Shown one piece after another: positions 35,485 to 49,600 of a DNA stretch of 64,000 nucleotides. The number at the start of each line of letters is the position of its first letter. Within the stretch, counting starts at the first letter, position 1. The position numbers were made by a program, and so were the translations under genes. The DNA is taken from contig NC_045128.1 in NCBI RefSeq assembly GCF_007655135.1, positions 41,305,885 through 41,369,884 on the forward strand, written 5' to 3'. This DNA is from Punica granatum. Taxonomy: Eukaryota > Streptophyta > Magnoliopsida > Myrtales > Lythraceae. A model generated the notes under the pieces. It was not told the origin of the DNA, searched no databases, and was given only the letters and a program-made list of their open reading frames with translations.

Positions 35485-36105
35485 ATGGCGGCCAAAGCCA
35501 AGCGTGGAGTGGTGAACGGTGGGGCCAAGGGTGCGGCCCACGCCGGCTTCGTCAAGGAGCCTCACTACAGGGGCGTTCGGAGGAGGCCGTGGGGGCGGTA
35601 CGCGGCTGAGATTCGCGACCCAGGCAGGAAGAGCCGTGTCTGGCTCGGTACGTTCGACACCGCCGAGGAAGCGGCGCGTGCCTATGACGCTGCGGCCTTG
35701 CAGTACCGCGGCCCCAAGGCGAAGATCAACTTCCCCCTGCCAAACGGGGCTGCAGAGCAGAGCCCCGCACAGAGCAGCACGGAGGAGTCGTCTGGAGAGG
35801 CCGATGTTCCCTATGCGTTGCCCCTGCAGCTCGGCCTCGCGCGACAGGCTGCCGGCAATGGATATATGGTTCAGTTCCCATTCGCTGATGGCTCACGGCA
35901 AGGGATAATGGCGAGGCCCCTTTTTGCATTTGAGCCTCTGGTCGGGAGGCCGGATCCGATGGGCCAGGTGATCCCGGTGCTGTTCCGAGCCAGGTCTGAG
36001 GGTGAGGCCCGGAGCGAGTTGGATGCGTCATCTGCGGTCGAGCAGCCGCCTACCGGAGTCCTCCTGGATCTTGATCTCAACCTTCCTCCGCCGGAAGAAC
36101 TTTGA
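35485..36105 (+). CDS. AP2/ERF repressor with EAR motif (group VIII-a)
   Basis: This single-exon gene of 206 aa encodes a nuclear ERF transcription factor that binds GCC-box promoters. The AP2/ERF domain spans about residues 28-86 ([43 protein letters not shown]), with the Ala and Asp in the second strand that mark ERF rather than DREB proteins. The extreme C terminus carries the EAR repression motif in [13 protein letters not shown], which recruits TOPLESS/SAP18-type corepressors; this places it in the ERF3/4/7/8/9/12 group. The lack of introns is normal for the group. The ATG at 35485 follows the TATA box by about 110 bases and no upstream in-frame ATG competes. Its position beside ALA2 and RING1 points to an ERF9-like gene by synteny with Arabidopsis At5g44210. 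Confidence 0.95.
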   Translation: MAAKAKRGVVNGGAKGAAHAGFVKEPHYRGVRRRPWGRYAAEIRDPGRKSRVWLGTFDTAEEAARAYDAAALQYRGPKAKINFPLPNGAAEQSPAQSSTEESSGEADVPYALPLQLGLARQAAGNGYMVQFPFADGSRQGIMARPLFAFEPLVGRPDPMGQVIPVLFRARSEGEARSELDASSAVEQPPTGVLLDLDLNLPPPEEL

Positions 36106-37201
36106 TCCTCCATTTAACTGGACAACACGCCTTAATATTAGTCAGCGATTAACGACTCCAGGCAGAAAAATAGATTGCCCTGGTTCTCTGATTATGCCTT
36201 TTTTTTTTTTCAAATTGTAATTTTGGTGTATATACACGCATTGAAGATCTTCTGCAGTGCGACGACATTAATCAGAAGATGTATCTCGATCTCCATTGAT
36301 CGATCATCCAATTCTTTGGCACATGGGTTAAATCTCATATTACGTTTGTTTAATACCATGATTCAGCGTGTCGGATTAAAGTATCTGTTCTTTGATTCAT
36401 AACATCACCTGAATTGGCCACCATCAAACTATGGAAGCCATGATCGATTATTAGTCCGCGTTAGAAAATCTACGGACTAAAGTACACGATCATCTTTATC
36501 CACGAAAACCCGAAATCTATCAGCTTTTATGTGCTTGTGCGTACTTTTTGGGCGGCCCGGCAACAGATTCCGTCCAGTGGCGGGGCACTTTTGTTAGCCC
36601 ACTCGAAATAACGTATTTAGCCTTGGTGGTTCATTGTTGTCGTCTGCATGCTCTTTGACTCGATTCCCTTCCTCACTATACCGGTTTTCAAAAACGAAGC
36701 CATCAACCGCTCAGCCAATCTCCCCCAAAGATGAATTTCAGTCAGACGTTTAGGGTTAGCATAAGTGATCAAGGAGGGGTAACTCATATCACCGTAGTGA
36801 ACTTTGCGCAGAGTTCCATCACTATTAATGGTTGGCTCCGGGACTTCTTATGGGCGCAAGCATCCCAAGTAGTTCATTGCTTTGTCTTAGCTAGCAAGAA
36901 TTAACACCGCAGTTAGCTGTGAACCTACCCGATGACACGAGAGTTAGAATGGAATTGCAATCAGTGGAAAACGAGCGGAACTCGTGTCGAAAAAGGATGG
37001 CAGGATGAGGTCGACATGCTCTTTCAGAGATCAATGATATAAGTTACACAAGTTGCGATCTCAATAAATTGATCGACTGTATCTATGTTTATATTTACCA
37101 ACAAATGGAACTAACTCCCTTCGGATTAATGATCCTGGGAAGAGCGGCTACTTACTGTACACCCTTCTTTCAGATGGCCAGGGAAGTAAAAGTGTTACCT
37201 T
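36106..37201. other. ERF-ALA2 convergent spacer
   Basis: This holds the 3' flanks of two convergent genes, with no gene or repeat recognised between them. Confidence 0.5.
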
Positions 37202-40200
37202 TCAGTTGTCCTTGCAATTTCTCGAATAGCTGGCTGACAGCCTACTCTGAGGTTGGAAAAAGTCGAACGGTGTCCCTGGCCCAAAGGACCTCCTGGTGGA
37301 ATTTGGAGAATCCGAGAGCAGAGGCTCATAGACTGGGTTCCTCATCTTGGGCTGAGTGATTGACAGGGGAGCTACATCTCTCTCGATAGACCGAGGCTGA
37401 GGCTCGATACTGCCGAGCGACAGTATGGGCCCACCCAAACGCTCTGCTTGTTGCAGCGTGTTGATCTTGCTCGGTCTGTATGTGAACCTGAAGTACTTCA
37501 GTGCTAGAATCGGACCCATCCCTGCTGCTATTATAAGCTGCACAACGTATCGATTAACATATGAAATTGCAACCCCATTAAATCAAAAAATCAATAATAA
37601 CAATAGTTGGGTTTTGAGTACATGAGACTTCTCAAGCCCACAGTAATAATTGGAACTTACAAATATAGTTATCCAGTAAGACGGATCTCGGCACAAACGG
37701 AACATAATCGTGTACATTGCCGAAGATGGAATGGCGCTGAAAATCCAATTGATTATGTAGAAGGCAGCCAAATTCCCCCATATCGCTAAATGTTGTAATA
37801 TCGTGAAGGAACTGCATTTGCATGGAAATTTTTTCGCAGCCAATGTTACCACCCGAATCATAAAAATCTAAGGTGAAAGATGTTTTTCCATCAGTCATGA
37901 TGGGAAAAGGCCATAGAACAGACCTCCCGTGATCGTAAAATTAAACATAGAAGCTTACTTGGTTTCTAAGGTCATCACAAAAGCCTGCAACCATATACAC
38001 CCAGAAAGTGCAACCAAGGAGACCTCTTCCATTTCACTCTTCTCATAGGCATAGGCATGTATACTTATTATAAATACGACGACAGCCTGCAAGAAGCCAC
38101 CACAGATAAATATCACTCTTCCATATAGAAGAAAGATGTAGATCCATCAGATTTTATTCTTTCCTAAAAGAGAGCAAAATCTCCTCAAGACTACTATCCT
38201 CCTTGGAGATAAATCTGCAGACTGATGCAGCTGTGAAAGAGAACCTTTAAAGAATTTTAACTTACATGAAAAAGTGAGCGGCCAAACCATCCAGCAAATG
38301 TGCTCGGGTTTAGAAGCCTGTTTCAAATATGTTAAAGAGTGAGCTCAGTAACATTGACTGTGGAGACAGTTGGCTGCGACCCTCAACAAACAAAGGAATG
38401 TAGAGGACCTAATGATGGGGAAGAACATTCAGTACCTTCCTGCTTGGCAGTAAAATAATATCTGTGGATGCTGCATAACAGTTTCTTCACTAAGATCTTT
38501 GTCAAGAACACTGACTAGAACAGGGATACTCGTGTAGAAAACGTTATAGGCCATCAGGCTAACAGAGTTGAAAAGGCTGGTCCCAGATACACCTGATATA
38601 AATGAGAAACTGGGAGAAATTTACATCAGTCTGACCTTTAGTGCCCAAACAACCAATCTCAGCACACAGAGAGAGAGGGAGGGAGAGAGAAGAAAGAGAG
38701 CATCAACTTACAAGATTTGGATGAAACATATCACTAGGGATTTATAGAATGAGTACTGGGAGAGGAATGCTGTTCGGTTGTATGAGTAACGCCCATGAAC
38801 TAATATTAATCTCTTCAAAAATCTGAACTCTGAAAAATTCAAATAGCAGATAATAAGTCAATACTAGCAAGTTCGTCATAAAAAAATTGCTTCCAAGAAC
38901 TTATTAGAGTCATCCAGTGGTTTATGCACGGGGAAGAGGATATCACAAGTTGGCCAAGTTGGAAAGATCTCAGGAAAATAAAAGCTCGACTTATACTCCA
39001 GGTCCTGGATAATGAACTGATCTTCTGAATTTTAATTATCCAAAAAGTGTACAATAAAGCTAATTTGTGAAACATGCGGGACAGTAAGGCAATGCAAACC
39101 ATGGAAATTGACAAATATATTTTCATGGAAATTACAGTTTCTTATGTACAACTTACTTCCAATGCTATAATCAGCAGCCCTTGCTGCCTGGAGTCCCTCT
39201 CTGCCGCTGATGCCAACTCCAATGTCAGCTTGTTGAATCATCCTCACATCATTTCCACCGTCTCCAATAGCCAATGTTCGGTAGTCACAAGATTTCAGCA
39301 GTTGCACAAGCTGCATAGGTAATTCCAACATAAGGTTTAACAAAGCTGAACAAACTTCCATTGGATGTAACTGAAATCAGAAAGAATACTTAAAACTGCC
39401 GATGATCCTCCAACTTCCAAAAGGGAGATTTTGAATCTCCTCGCTGCCCATCTTTGTCTTTTCAAAGAGGGATTCCTTAGATGCAGAAGTTAAACTTTCT
39501 TGAAAAAAATCAGAATTCTTCGACATTCTCGAAGGATTACCTAAACTACAGAAGATGCAATGATGCATCCATGTACAATTTTTACTGCAAATTTGAAACC
39601 TAGAGTTGCAAAAGCAAGTAAAAAATTGAAAAAAATAACCAACCATTCAAATTCTATCACAATTACCTGGGCTTTTTGTGATGGTGTCACTCGACAACAG
39701 ATGGCTGTTCTTGACAGTATTGCCAATTCAGTAACAGCCTTTCGATAGTGTGTAAGTGCAATTTCAAGAGCCCATCCATCAACCACAAATGCCACATCCT
39801 ATTTAAATAGAATATCATAAGGCAATAGTTGCTTCTAGTGAAATGACAATCAATGATGATAAGCAACAGCACATCAAAATAGTTGAGCTCACAACTGGCA
39901 GAGTTCTGAAGATCCTTCCCGTACCTTAGGTTCTGAGGTCGTTATCCTCATCGTAAGCAAAACCCTTTCTAAACTTCTATAAACTTCATCTTTGGTTTTG
40001 CCATTGATCAGAAGTAGTTGGCCTTTTGGCTCTTCAAAAGAAAACATGGAAGTTATTAATAAGAGATGAAAGGGTAAACCCCAGCAGATGAGGAAGGACA
40101 CACTGAACTCAGTCAACCTGGAGAAATAAAGTTGCACAAAAGGGCGATTTGAATGGCGGTATTCTGTTTGTCGCCAGTCAGCATCCAAAAATTGATCCCC

Positions 40201-43200
40201 GCTTTTCTGAGTGTTTCTATCGTTTCGGGTACACCATCCTGATAATTTTTATAGATCCGACCATCAAATTAGTTAGCAAAAGAATGATGATCACCATTGA
40301 CATATGTAAAATGTCTAGAAACTATTTTACATTCAAAGGCCCTTTAGAATACGAATATTCACCTGTAGACGATCCTCTATTGCTGTAACTCCAAGAACTT
40401 CAAGATCACGCTCTATTCTTTGACAAACTTCAGCTAGCTTCCACTGCAAAAAATTGGCTCAAGGAAATTAATATTGATTTTCCTCTTTTCTTCCTCTCTG
40501 TCTCTCTCTCTCTCTCTGCCTTTTTGGTGGAAATTAGAATAGCTTATTTTTTAAACATGTAAAATGCAAGGAGAAGCAGTTACTCATATGTTTACCTCCC
40601 TATCTTCCAATGAGCTATTAGCCTCCTTGAATGACAAGGACCATTCTCGATATTCATCTGGCATCAATTCACGCCAAGCCAAGCATAAAGTACGCAACCC
40701 CATCTGAGCATATTGGTCAACAGCCTCAACAAAGGCCCTTGTCTGTTGTCCTGGGAAATGACAGAACAGTCCAACACCATTAATACAAACGTGGCTTCAT
40801 CAATTTGAGTACCATTGCACAGATGAAATTCTGGAAGTTGTTCTTGTTATTAAGAAGTTTCACTTTTTCTGTTAGTGTCATCATTCGGCTTCAAAAATTG
40901 GGCTTTGAATTGCAGAAGTGTTATTCTAAGCACATGCAAGGACTATTTTATTATCCAAGGAATAACAGCAGCAAGTAGGCTTACCAGCAAAGGCATAAGG
41001 AAGGATTGCTTCATCTGCTCCTTTTGAAAGGAGAAAGATCTTTCCACTTCTGCAGTCTTTAACCACGACTGACATTCTTTTGCGATCAGAAGTGAACTCC
41101 AGAGTTTCCAATAGCTCATATTGAATAGACGAAGAATTGAACTTGATCTCTGCAGTCAATTACACTCATAATAATTACTCATGAGTCATGACAATGTGAA
41201 GAGCCTTGTGTTTTGGCGTCAAAAAGTAAATGAGACACACCGAGAATATTTGAATTTCTGTTTACAAAAACCATATGCAGCTTTGCAGCAGCATGCACAA
41301 GAGCATCCTCATCCTGGGATTGTGCTTTGTATGATATGGCTCCAGATTTACTGTAGATAGAAAAAATAAGACATCCACAGATCAATACTTGAAAAGAACT
41401 ACATCATTCAAAATAAGTACATCAAACATATACCAAAGCACAGGAATGCCAAAGCTAGACTGCTCAATATGAAAAGGCAATGAGAACAAAAGAAGGTCAC
41501 CTTTGCACGGGTATCACAGTGTTACAAATAGCCATAATTGTTAGAAACCGGATCACATCGGTGGAACCAGCCTCAATGGCATTGAGCAGCTCCACATCTG
41601 GAACAAAAAAGGCTTTAATTAAGCACAAGATAAATGCTAAATGAGGAATTTATGGCATCTTTTAAGTATCAAGAAGAAGCCAAAAGCCTTAAGCGTAATA
41701 AAAAGTTGCAGGATTGACTAAGTGGCAAGTGCAGCAACTTAATACCAGGTGACCGGACAACATAAGTTGCACCCACTTTTACCTAATTACATCTGTCCTC
41801 CTAAAGAAATAGAAGACCTAAAGTACCTAAGTGATAACAGGGAGAAAAAATAAAGAAAGAAAGAGAGATGAATGAGCACAAGACGAAACTAGAACCTTTG
41901 AAAGCATCTCCGCTATCGTTTCCATAGAAAACGCCGTTGATGCAACATCTTCTGAATATCATCTTATTTTCAGTCAACGTTCCAGTTTTGTCAGTTAAGA
42001 TATACTCAACTTGCCCCAAGTCCTCACTTATTGCTGTGCTGCCAAGGACAACAAATACATGGTATAGAAACTTTTATATAACTCGAAGCACTACCAACAT
42101 AGATGCTCTGTAAGTTAATCTCTTACTTCGCTGCGTGGGATGCAGTACCAGTTTCATCATCAATCATCTTTTGATCCCAATCGATAAATTTCGCGTATAA
42201 ACTTTTCACAAGATCCAGAGACACCTACCAAACATGAAAACTTAGTTTTATAGAACATAAATGTAAGATTCCCTAATACAAATCCACCCTCCGAACCCAG
42301 CCACACACAACATGAAAACTAATATCAATTATAACTAGGTCCAAGAGTTTGCAATTGTCAGGAAAAATACGCGAAACTTCACACTGACAAAGCAAGCTAT
42401 CTTCGCAGGGAAACAGTAAACTACCATTTCCAAGCACAATGAACGGATCGACATATCCTTATCTAGATGAGATCAAGCACATTAGAGACAGTTCATCAGC
42501 ATTACAATTTACAAGTATAAAAAGCACCTATCCTTGCTTTTGGCACCAGTAGAGTCTCCTACCCAAATGATCTATCATTTCTACACGAACTTCAAAAGTG
42601 TATGGTCTTACCTTGATGGATATTGGTATCATGATCGAACAAAGAAGCTCAAAGCGTAATGGTATGATCAGAAGTTCATACCAAGGACCTTCATTTGGGT
42701 ACTCTACATACCATATCTACACAATGAGACAACCAAAACATTAAAGAGTCAACATTTGTGCTGAAACTGGCATCCCTTGCCAGCAAATATATTCGCAATG
42801 GAGATAAGCCAGTAAATATACATGAAAATCCAGTAGTTAACAAGCATGCATTAACTATCACAAAGGAGAGTCGCAAAACGTAGAAATAAATTAAATATAA
42901 GACGACGCTGACAGATTAAAGCATTGCCAAATCTGTAACTAGACTTAACTCTAAATAATCAGTGGAAGAAGAGATTCAAAGTAAATAGCTATAACAAATG
43001 AGTTAAATGTTTTCATAAGTGAAAGGAAGATGAAGTCAAGTGCAAACTGAGTTCTGTTCTACGTGTTATAAATTAAAATACCAGTTATGAAGGTTACACA
43101 CCTTTCTCGATTCTGTGTCCTTCCATACATTCCCAGCAACACCCAAAACCATAACAACTACTATTTGGAAGATAAATATGGCTCCAGTCAATTTGTCAAT

Positions 43201-45140
43201 CATGGCATCCATCGCCGTCAGTTTTGGCTCAGGTATACCTCTGCTCATACCCAGCTTGGTTTCATTACCTGAAAGGATAGAATTACTCCAAAGGCATAAA
43301 TCAGAGTAGTGCTGACATAAGACCCTAAGATAACCACATCAAGAAAAGCACTACTCAAACGAAGAACATGTATTCTCATTTACTTCTTTTAGAGTTTTAC
43401 ATGGGTTAATCTTTTCATGTAGAATGAGTACTATCAATAAAGGGCTACTTTCATAGACCGGAGAAAAATATTAATAATGTGGAAGAAAGTGTAAATTGCA
43501 CGACTCTGAGCACTACCTTCAATAAAGAGCTAGCAACACAAATTTGACTAATTAGAACAAACCAAAAAAGCGGATAATTAATCGTAGCAAACAAGACAGA
43601 TTGATCAATTGTTTGCCAGAAATATTTTCATTTCACTTTGGTCCTGATATAATTTACTTAGCAGCTAAATAGACATCCCAAAGTGATATTAACAAAGCCA
43701 AAGGCAGAAGAATGCAATCTGGAGGATGATCAAGTAATCTTTTGAATAGGCACTGCATCTTTCAGATGGGAATTATCAGGTGATTTCATTTTTAGGTTTT
43801 TCCAGCACCATGCTTAGCCAATAAACATACCAAAAACAAGATTCTACTTCCAACAAGCATTCACAAAGCACTGGGTAGGATGAATTAGTGATGGGCTACT
43901 TGCTGATAATAAAACCTACAGCTATAAAAAAAAATGTATGCAGAGCATAAGCTTCTTGCCTGTGTAGACAGCTACTCCACAAGCCCACTCTGTATTTCTC
44001 AGGTAGCACGTCTGAAGGATTGTGTTTTTTATGGTTAAGGGACACACATCGTTATCAATGAATGGAGGAAACAATCGAAGATTTGCATCAAATCTTCTGA
44101 TGTCCTTATCTGGATTGGGGCACTCAATAACACCCTGTTGGAGAGCAAAATTTCAGTGGGATCACTATGATGAAAAAGACATGATGTTGAAGTGGTCTAT
44201 ATCTGGAACTACAGATTATATGACATCTTGCCTTTATTTTGTGCAATAATTCAGAATCTATTCCCATGCATGCAGAGGGCACCACCCTTGTCTTTAGATC
44301 TGTTTCACCATCTAGGGCAGATGTCTGCACAATTTAAAAGAAAATATTTCAAGCCATAAGGTTAAATCAAGACAAATGGTCAATTCAGAAACATATAACA
44401 TTGCATCCCTACCTCGACATAGCAAAGGCCTTGTGGATCGGAGGTACCAAGAAGAACAAGATCACATGGCACTTCATCATTCTCACGAAGCCATACGATA
44501 TTGCCGACATGGATATCTTGTGCTTTGATCTACCAAAAATACGATAGATTGTGCGAGAAATCCTTGAGCATTAGGTCCAGAACTAAACCAAAACCAAGAA
44601 CGACAGAGACAACGCGCTAAGTGTTTAAGATTACCTGCTTTTTTATCCCATTCCAAACAATCCAAACTCGTTTCTCGTTTGCTTTCTTGTCGGAGAGATA
44701 TCTGTTGTAATCATCCCATGCCTCCTTTGTCGCGGAGACTGCAAATATGAAAATAAGGGGACCCCATGTGCTGGCAGGATTTACTGGAGTTATAAGCGGC
44801 CACAGCTGAAGGCAGGCAATCAGCAAGAAGTACTGGTTCATGAACCGGCTGAAACAAAGAACATCTATATTCGTCAAAGAAGGGCCAAGAGTGCAAGAAT
44901 GAATTCCCAAAAATGGTCAATCCTTCTCAAAATCAGCTCGTTGAGGATCTCCAGGAAGATTGGAAAAGGCATTTCAAGAGTCAAGGAAACTGCACTGAAT
45001 CAACTTGAAGATCACCTGAATTGCTCCAATAGATTCTTGGGGAGGAAATTCAACGTAGTGTATTTCCGGTTGGATATGCGGTTGTCACGGTAAAGATCGT
45101 GGGATGACTCATCCTCGTTGATATAAACATATCGCTTCAT
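37202..45140 (-). CDS. ALA2: P4-type ATPase, phospholipid flippase ALA2
   Basis: ALA2-type flippases move aminophospholipids from the lumenal to the cytosolic leaflet with an ALIS/CDC50 partner. Exons in gene order: 45016-45140, 44635-44848, 44413-44529, 44232-44324, 43960-44134, 43102-43268, 42612-42716, 42127-42224, 41896-42038, 41501-41597, 41241-41350, 40985-41149, 40596-40750, 40363-40443, 40118-40238, 39925-40031, 39667-39798, 39157-39310, 38712-38829, 38436-38609, 38266-38317, 37959-38086, 37661-37811, 37202-37537; total 1105 aa, about the family length. Landmarks are [11 protein letters not shown], the actuator [13 protein letters not shown] in the fourth membrane helix, the phosphorylation loop [29 protein letters not shown] and the C-terminal [10 protein letters not shown]. 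Two introns (donors 44231-44230 and 43959-43958) start with GC. It is convergent with the ERF gene. Confidence 0.97.
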
Positions 45141-46644
45141 CTTTATCGTTGAAGCGGGCGTCCCAATTTGACACTGTCCACCATGATCAGCTCATTGTAG
45201 TATCCTGGTGAACAAAGGAACAATCACGTGAATGGCGCAGCTGCCCAGGAAAGAAACTGAAACATTGGCAAGTAACTTAATCCTGCTTGCAGCATCGGGG
45301 AACAATTGCATGGGAATATTACTTCTGAATAGGCCGCAAATCTCTGGATGACGGTGCTCGTTCAATTAAGCTCGCCAAAGCTCAGCCCATCAGCTGTCGG
45401 AGCGGAAGGACCGCGTTGCAGATCAGAGAGACGGAGAGAATCTGGAGGGGGATGGTGAAGATGCAAAGCGGTCAAAGACTCAAAGCTCGGGATCATCAGC
45501 AGCCACCGGAGAGCTGAAATGAGGTGCGGCAAAGAGACTTCTTCAGGGAAGAGATGGTGAAGAAGAAGAAGAAGAAGAAGAAGAAGAAGAAGAAGCAGCC
45601 CGCGAAGAAATGGGCCGGACCTCAAGAAATTGTATAAGAAAAAATAGAAATAAAAAGAAGTATTACGGGCCTGTAAACCGGATCAGTTCGGTTAACCGTG
45701 AGTTAACCAGGAAGCACAATCGAACCGGAATCAAAGATCGTCTGGAGATCCGCGCCGGACGTGAGTTGGACGGGGGTTTCCTTTCTTCAGCGGCCCCAGT
45801 CATGACTCACGTCGGGGCTGATCCATTCCCCTTCCCCCTGCCCAAGAACTTTTTTTCTTTTTTGGTAGAAAAGTAACAGTTATTTATATTTTTTCGGTTA
45901 CAATAGGAGTAGAAGGAGGCTCATGATTTAGTACAAAAAAATTAAAAGGAAATCTAAATAAAGAGACACGGATAATCCCACTGATAAGAATCGAACCCGG
46001 ATTAGTACAAATGTTTCGGGCATATGAAATACCCTGCCCAAGATTTCAATATTGAGAATTTCGTTTTCGTGCATTACCATTTTCCCAATATTCATCTACC
46101 ATGAATTATCATTTGAATACGAGATAAATATCTCGGCTAAAGGCCGACTAAGAGGCCTGTTAGATCTTTTTTCAGAAATAGTAAGGTCTACTTTTTCTTT
46201 TTTCAAATCCACGGTGGCCTCAAAATGTATGTCCTACACACCAATTTATGCTGTAAGAAGTAAGAACAATAAATGCATAGATATCATACACAAGTTAGTT
46301 AATCAATCAACTATTAGTTATATAATAATCGTAAGCGAATCCAAGCAATCACACCACAAGTAGAGTGGCTTAGACCAGTCATCTGCCACCTCACATCGAC
46401 TCTTCTATTAGTGAAGCAGAAAATTCACAAGGAATGTGAACCTGGGGACCGATGATAAAACCAAATAAGAAGCCCGCATAGGATATCTCTTGCACAGGCA
46501 CAGCTTTAGGAGAAAGGTCAAACTGCATATTCGACATTCTATTGCTCACAACGGCTCGACTCGAGAACCCTCCAGCTACTGCTGCTCTGCATGTTTCGTA
46601 TTTACAGGGAACTAGCACAACACTTTTTTTGTGTTCGATGTCCG
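45141..46644. other. ALA2 upstream region and RING1 3' flank
   Basis: The left part is the ALA2 5' UTR/promoter, with an uninterrupted GAA-type run at 45559-45595. The right part is AT-rich and contains the RING1 3' UTR. No gene was recognised. Confidence 0.5.
45559..45595. repeat. (GAA)n microsatellite upstream of ALA2
   Basis: About twelve uninterrupted AAG/GAA units lie about 420 bases upstream of the ALA2 start codon. Confidence 0.9.
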
Positions 46645-49600
46645 TCAAGAAATGGCAGCACCCTTCTTCTGCCGATACCCTAGAATCTGCAAAGCGAAGA
46701 ACCGCATTACTCCGTAAAAGATAAGAAGTTCGCATAGAGATCCACTTACGAGCTACCATAGCAGTGCCATAAATTGTATAGCAGAATACTAGTGTATGCT
46801 AACCAAATACTTCTCAGTGCCTCGGTGGTTTGCTATTGCTCTACCCAAAGTCTCTTCCCCTTCAAGAATTTGCATGTCCCTGCTATGTGGATCAATATCT
46901 AAGGCAACACGGCGTTCACCCGAAAGATTTGGGATGCTTTGGTGCTTGACGGAGTTTGAGTGCTCTTTTACTGCCAAGATTTCAACTTCTTCAACTTGCA
47001 GGCTTGTTTGGTGAGCAATGTACTGTGTCCAGACACAAGATTGAGAAGCATCAGCAAATATTCGAAAGAATCAAAATTCTCGGGGCCAAATGGTTGATTA
47101 CAGCGTTGTTCACCCTAAAAACAAATGATATCTATGGTTCCATGGCAAAACAATTAGGTTATTTTTAAATCAATGGAACGTCTAGGCATCCAACTGAGAG
47201 CCTTTACATGTAGTAAGTCCTGAATTACAATGACCCAAGGGCAAAGACAAAGACGATGCGCCATAAAATATTTCAGAATCTGGTGAGTCCATCTGTTTTA
47301 TAGCTAGGCAAACTAAATAGACATGATTGATGGGCAGTAAAACTATGAATAAATGGGTCAGGTAGAAACTTTTTTCCCTCCAAAACTCAATAAAATTCAA
47401 TAAAATAAAATAAAATATAAGGGTGAATCCAAAACTCAAATTTAGGTTAAAAGGATTTATAAACCACACTTGAACTCAATCAGAGATGTAAATCAGTAGA
47501 GTTGCAGCTCCAACTAGGACTGCAAGTCGATGAACTTACCTCACATAGGTGTTTAATGGAATGTTTTGGGCGACAACAAAGATATGGCTGCTTCAGAGAA
47601 TTCTGTTTGTCCAGCGAAATGAGCATCAAATGAACATCCAGCTGTTGACAAAGATGCATACAACAGCCTTGTCAATGATAATGCCAACCACGGACATGCT
47701 TTGCCTTAAGTACAGGTTAAGAACAGTATTTATCAAGAGAATTTTTCACATACTCCTATTTTGTGGCTAAACAAGAACATTGAGAATACATAAGATTGTC
47801 TTTCAATACCTCATCATTTTCCTCTAAACTTCGAAGATGTTCCACCAACTTGGACAAGCGGTTGTTTCTGGAATTCTTGCTCGAGCCATTAATGCCACCA
47901 TGACGTGTGTGACTCCTTGTACCTCCCCTGCCCCAAGCAAGCATTTCAGGGTTCCACACAATTCCAGGAGAAACTCCTCTGCCAACTTTGCCTGTTTCTA
48001 CATCATTCTCAACACACTCCCCATCAGCTGATGAAGAGGGCTGTCTTTGACGAGGTCCTCTCCTTCTCTTCCGGCGCCTCTGCCTTACTTCTGTACCTCG
48101 CTCATCAGCAGAACCCGAGTCTTTTACACCATTACTTTCATTTTCATCCTCGTTGTCTTCAGATCCCTGATTGTTATTGCCTCGGGAATTTCTCCGTCTT
48201 CTTGATGAAGCAGACCTCAAATTACGCTGCAATCTTGTTGGAAATCCACTGGCTAAATCCTTACCCGTCGTGCGTCTTTTGACAAGTGCTTCCGATTGTC
48301 GTTGAAAGATTTGGGCAATGGATGCTTGTATCTGTCAAAAATAGGATCCAGAGAGCACGGAAGGATCAAGAAGAATCCACAGACCCTTATAAGGGACCAT
48401 CCAATATTTAGGCATTTAATAATTGGGCGACGTGTTCAGTCATCTATAACAGAAATCAGTGAAATTCATCCTGATCATGATTTACCCATGAAACGGGAGG
48501 CAGATATATTGAAGTTTTTTATATTAGTCCGCAGCCCAACATCAGTTAATAGAATATAACCATTTCATAGATATTGATAAAATTCCTAAAAACTGAAAAT
48601 AAAAATCACACAGTAAATACAAGCCAAAAACTTGGAAGAACTAGAGAGCATGCAAACTTGAGTATTAGAAAAATGCTGATCTGACCTGCTTGTTGCGATT
48701 CTTCTCCTCCTCGTGCAAAGCCAGTTCCTGAAACCCGGTTGGTTATAGATGAGTTAAATATTTTCGTGGAAAGGTGCAAAAGTTTTTAAATTACAAAGGT
48801 TAATGAAGTGATACCTCTTCCTCATACTTATCAATATCTGGATACAAAGCTGCTATTAAAGCATCAAAATTTGGATCATCTCTCAGTGATCGTCGACTAG
48901 CACAGTGAGTGCGGCAAGCTGGACACTCATTATTCCTGTAAAGAAGTAGCAGAGTAATTGGATGAATACTTAATTGCGATTCAATGAGTATGTACATCAT
49001 CGTAAAAGATAATAGGATTTCTACAGACCCCATTCGCATAGATTTGTCAATGCATTCCCTGCAAAACCGATGCAGGCATTCCATAACAGTTCTCGTTTTC
49101 CGGATAATACCTGCAAACAGAAAAAAAACTTTAAAGTTCTCTTTAATATGTCACTTCCAAATCCAGATGACAGGGGAACTAAATGCAGGAACTTTCATCT
49201 AATGAGCAGCAGAGATTGAAGTTCTTCTCCTGCCTATGACGCAAGGACTTGCCAGTGTAAGACAAGATAGAATGTGGAACATGAAAACCCACATAAGGTC
49301 ATGAGCAGCACTTTAGTTAAGACGAAATGAATAGAGTCATACCAAAGTTACACTTGCAGTACTTCACTACAACATTATAATTAGAGGAAAGCAGGGAATG
49401 AAATTTTTTCTCCTGCCCGTGGGGAAAAGATTAGCCTCTGAAATTATTTAGACTTACAATCCAAAATGCTAGAGATTCAGAACAAAACTTACCCAGGCAA
49501 ATTGGACACTGTACATCTTTACGAACATCAGATAATTTTACCAAAACATATCTGCAAGAAGAAAAACAGGACATTCTGAGAAAGTGCTCTCAAAGATTTC

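Noticed and set aside
46391..46759. 122-codon minus-strand open frame after RING1
   Set aside because: It overlaps the last RING1 exon in another frame and resembles no family; it is probably 3' UTR.
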